Below, in pieces: positions 6,010 through 6,344 of a stretch of DNA of 6,344 nucleotides; within the stretch, counting starts at the first letter, position 1, and each line of letters begins with the position of its first letter. The position numbers and the translations under genes are program-made. Source of the stretch: Halobacteriales archaeon QS_9_70_65 (lineage in GTDB: Archaea > Halobacteriota > Halobacteria > Halobacteriales > Haloarculaceae); NCBI GenBank assembly GCA_003023535.1, contig PXSC01000119.1, positions 1-6,344 of the forward strand, given 5' to 3'. Under the pieces are notes generated by a model that saw nothing but the letters and a program-made list of their open reading frames with translations, had not been told where the DNA came from and ran no database searches.

Positions 6010-6344
6010 ATGGAGGAACTGACCGGGACCATCCTCGCCGGGGAGACGTTCGAGCCGGTCCGCGGCCGCGTCGTCGTCGCCGACGGCCGTGTACGGGCCG
6101 TCGAGGAGGCGACGACGGAGTCGGCGGACATCGTCCTGCCGGCGTTCGTCAACGCCCACACGCACCTCGGGGACTCCGTCGCCAAGGAGGCCGCCGCCGG
6201 GCTCGGCCTGGAGGAGGCGGTGGCGCCGCCGGACAGCCTGAAGCACCGCCGGCTCGCGGCCGCCGACCGCTCGACGCTCGTGACGGCGATGCGCCGGACG
6301 CTCCGGTTCGTGCGCCGCACGGGGACGGTCTCCTGTCTGGACTT
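6010..6344 (+). CDS. Amidohydrolase-superfamily metal-dependent hydrolase (N-terminal 111 residues, 3' end outside window)
   Basis: The ATG at 6010 opens a frame that stays open to the window end. The first 40 residues resemble the small beta-strand N-terminal domain of composite-domain amidohydrolases (TILAGETFEPVRGRVVVADG, then RVRAVEEA). The metal-binding motif follows: LPAFVNAHTHLGDS (43-56), with His50 and His52 as the HxH pair that holds the catalytic metal at the start of the TIM barrel. This layout is typical of the cytosine deaminase / chlorohydrolase / imidazolonepropionase-like group, usually about 370-450 residues long. The remaining ligands and the substrate-defining part lie beyond the window, so no substrate can be named. 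The gene is divergent from dabBA and has its own promoter candidate and a palindrome at the predicted start. Confidence 0.85.
   Translation, partial: MEELTGTILAGETFEPVRGRVVVADGRVRAVEEATTESADIVLPAFVNAHTHLGDSVAKEAAAGLGLEEAVAPPDSLKHRRLAAADRSTLVTAMRRTLRFVRRTGTVSCLD

Noticed and set aside
5801..6022. 73-codon plus-strand open frame overlapping the amidohydrolase start
   Set aside because: It overlaps the promoter and start of the amidohydrolase gene in another frame and has random-looking composition.

Overview
The window looks like chromosome from a halophilic archaeon (class Halobacteria). It is very GC-rich, the predicted proteins are strongly acidic, promoters are short AT-rich TATA-type boxes about 25 bp from (nearly) leaderless starts, and the genes are haloarchaeal types: a tubulin-like FtsZ1, a DTD2-type D-aminoacyl-tRNA deacylase with a long C-terminal extension, and a DabB/DabA pair.

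Layout. Four genes lie on the minus strand, reading from right to left: dabB (about 5628-4441), dabA (4444-2204), dtdA (2152-827) and ftsZ1 (687 to beyond the left edge). dabB and dabA overlap by 4 nt (ATGA), and dabA has a strong Shine-Dalgarno, so they form a translationally coupled operon. dtdA and ftsZ1 each appear to have their own TATA box and a leaderless or near-leaderless start. A small hairpin plus T-run behind dtdA looks like a terminator. On the plus strand, an amidohydrolase-family gene starts at 6010 and runs off the right edge. It is divergent from dabBA across a gene-free regulatory region of about 340-380 bp that holds an AT-rich island and several inverted repeats.

Functions. 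DabA (DUF2309/UPF0753) and DabB (NuoL/MrpA-like) together form the DAB inorganic-carbon uptake complex. DabA is a beta-carbonic-anhydrase-like zinc protein at the membrane, and DabB is the ion-conducting membrane partner. All four expected zinc/active-site residues of DabA are visible. dtdA and ftsZ1 are housekeeping genes (translation quality control and cell division) with no obvious mechanistic link to DAB.

The most unusual points are three. DabB lacks the first roughly 80 residues (two membrane helices) expected from NuoL; an in-frame TGA and the promoter region sit where they should be. DabB also has neutral residues at two positions that are Glu and Lys in NuoL. Finally, inverted repeats are associated with every promoter in the window. 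I see no mobile elements, CRISPR arrays, tRNAs or rRNAs.
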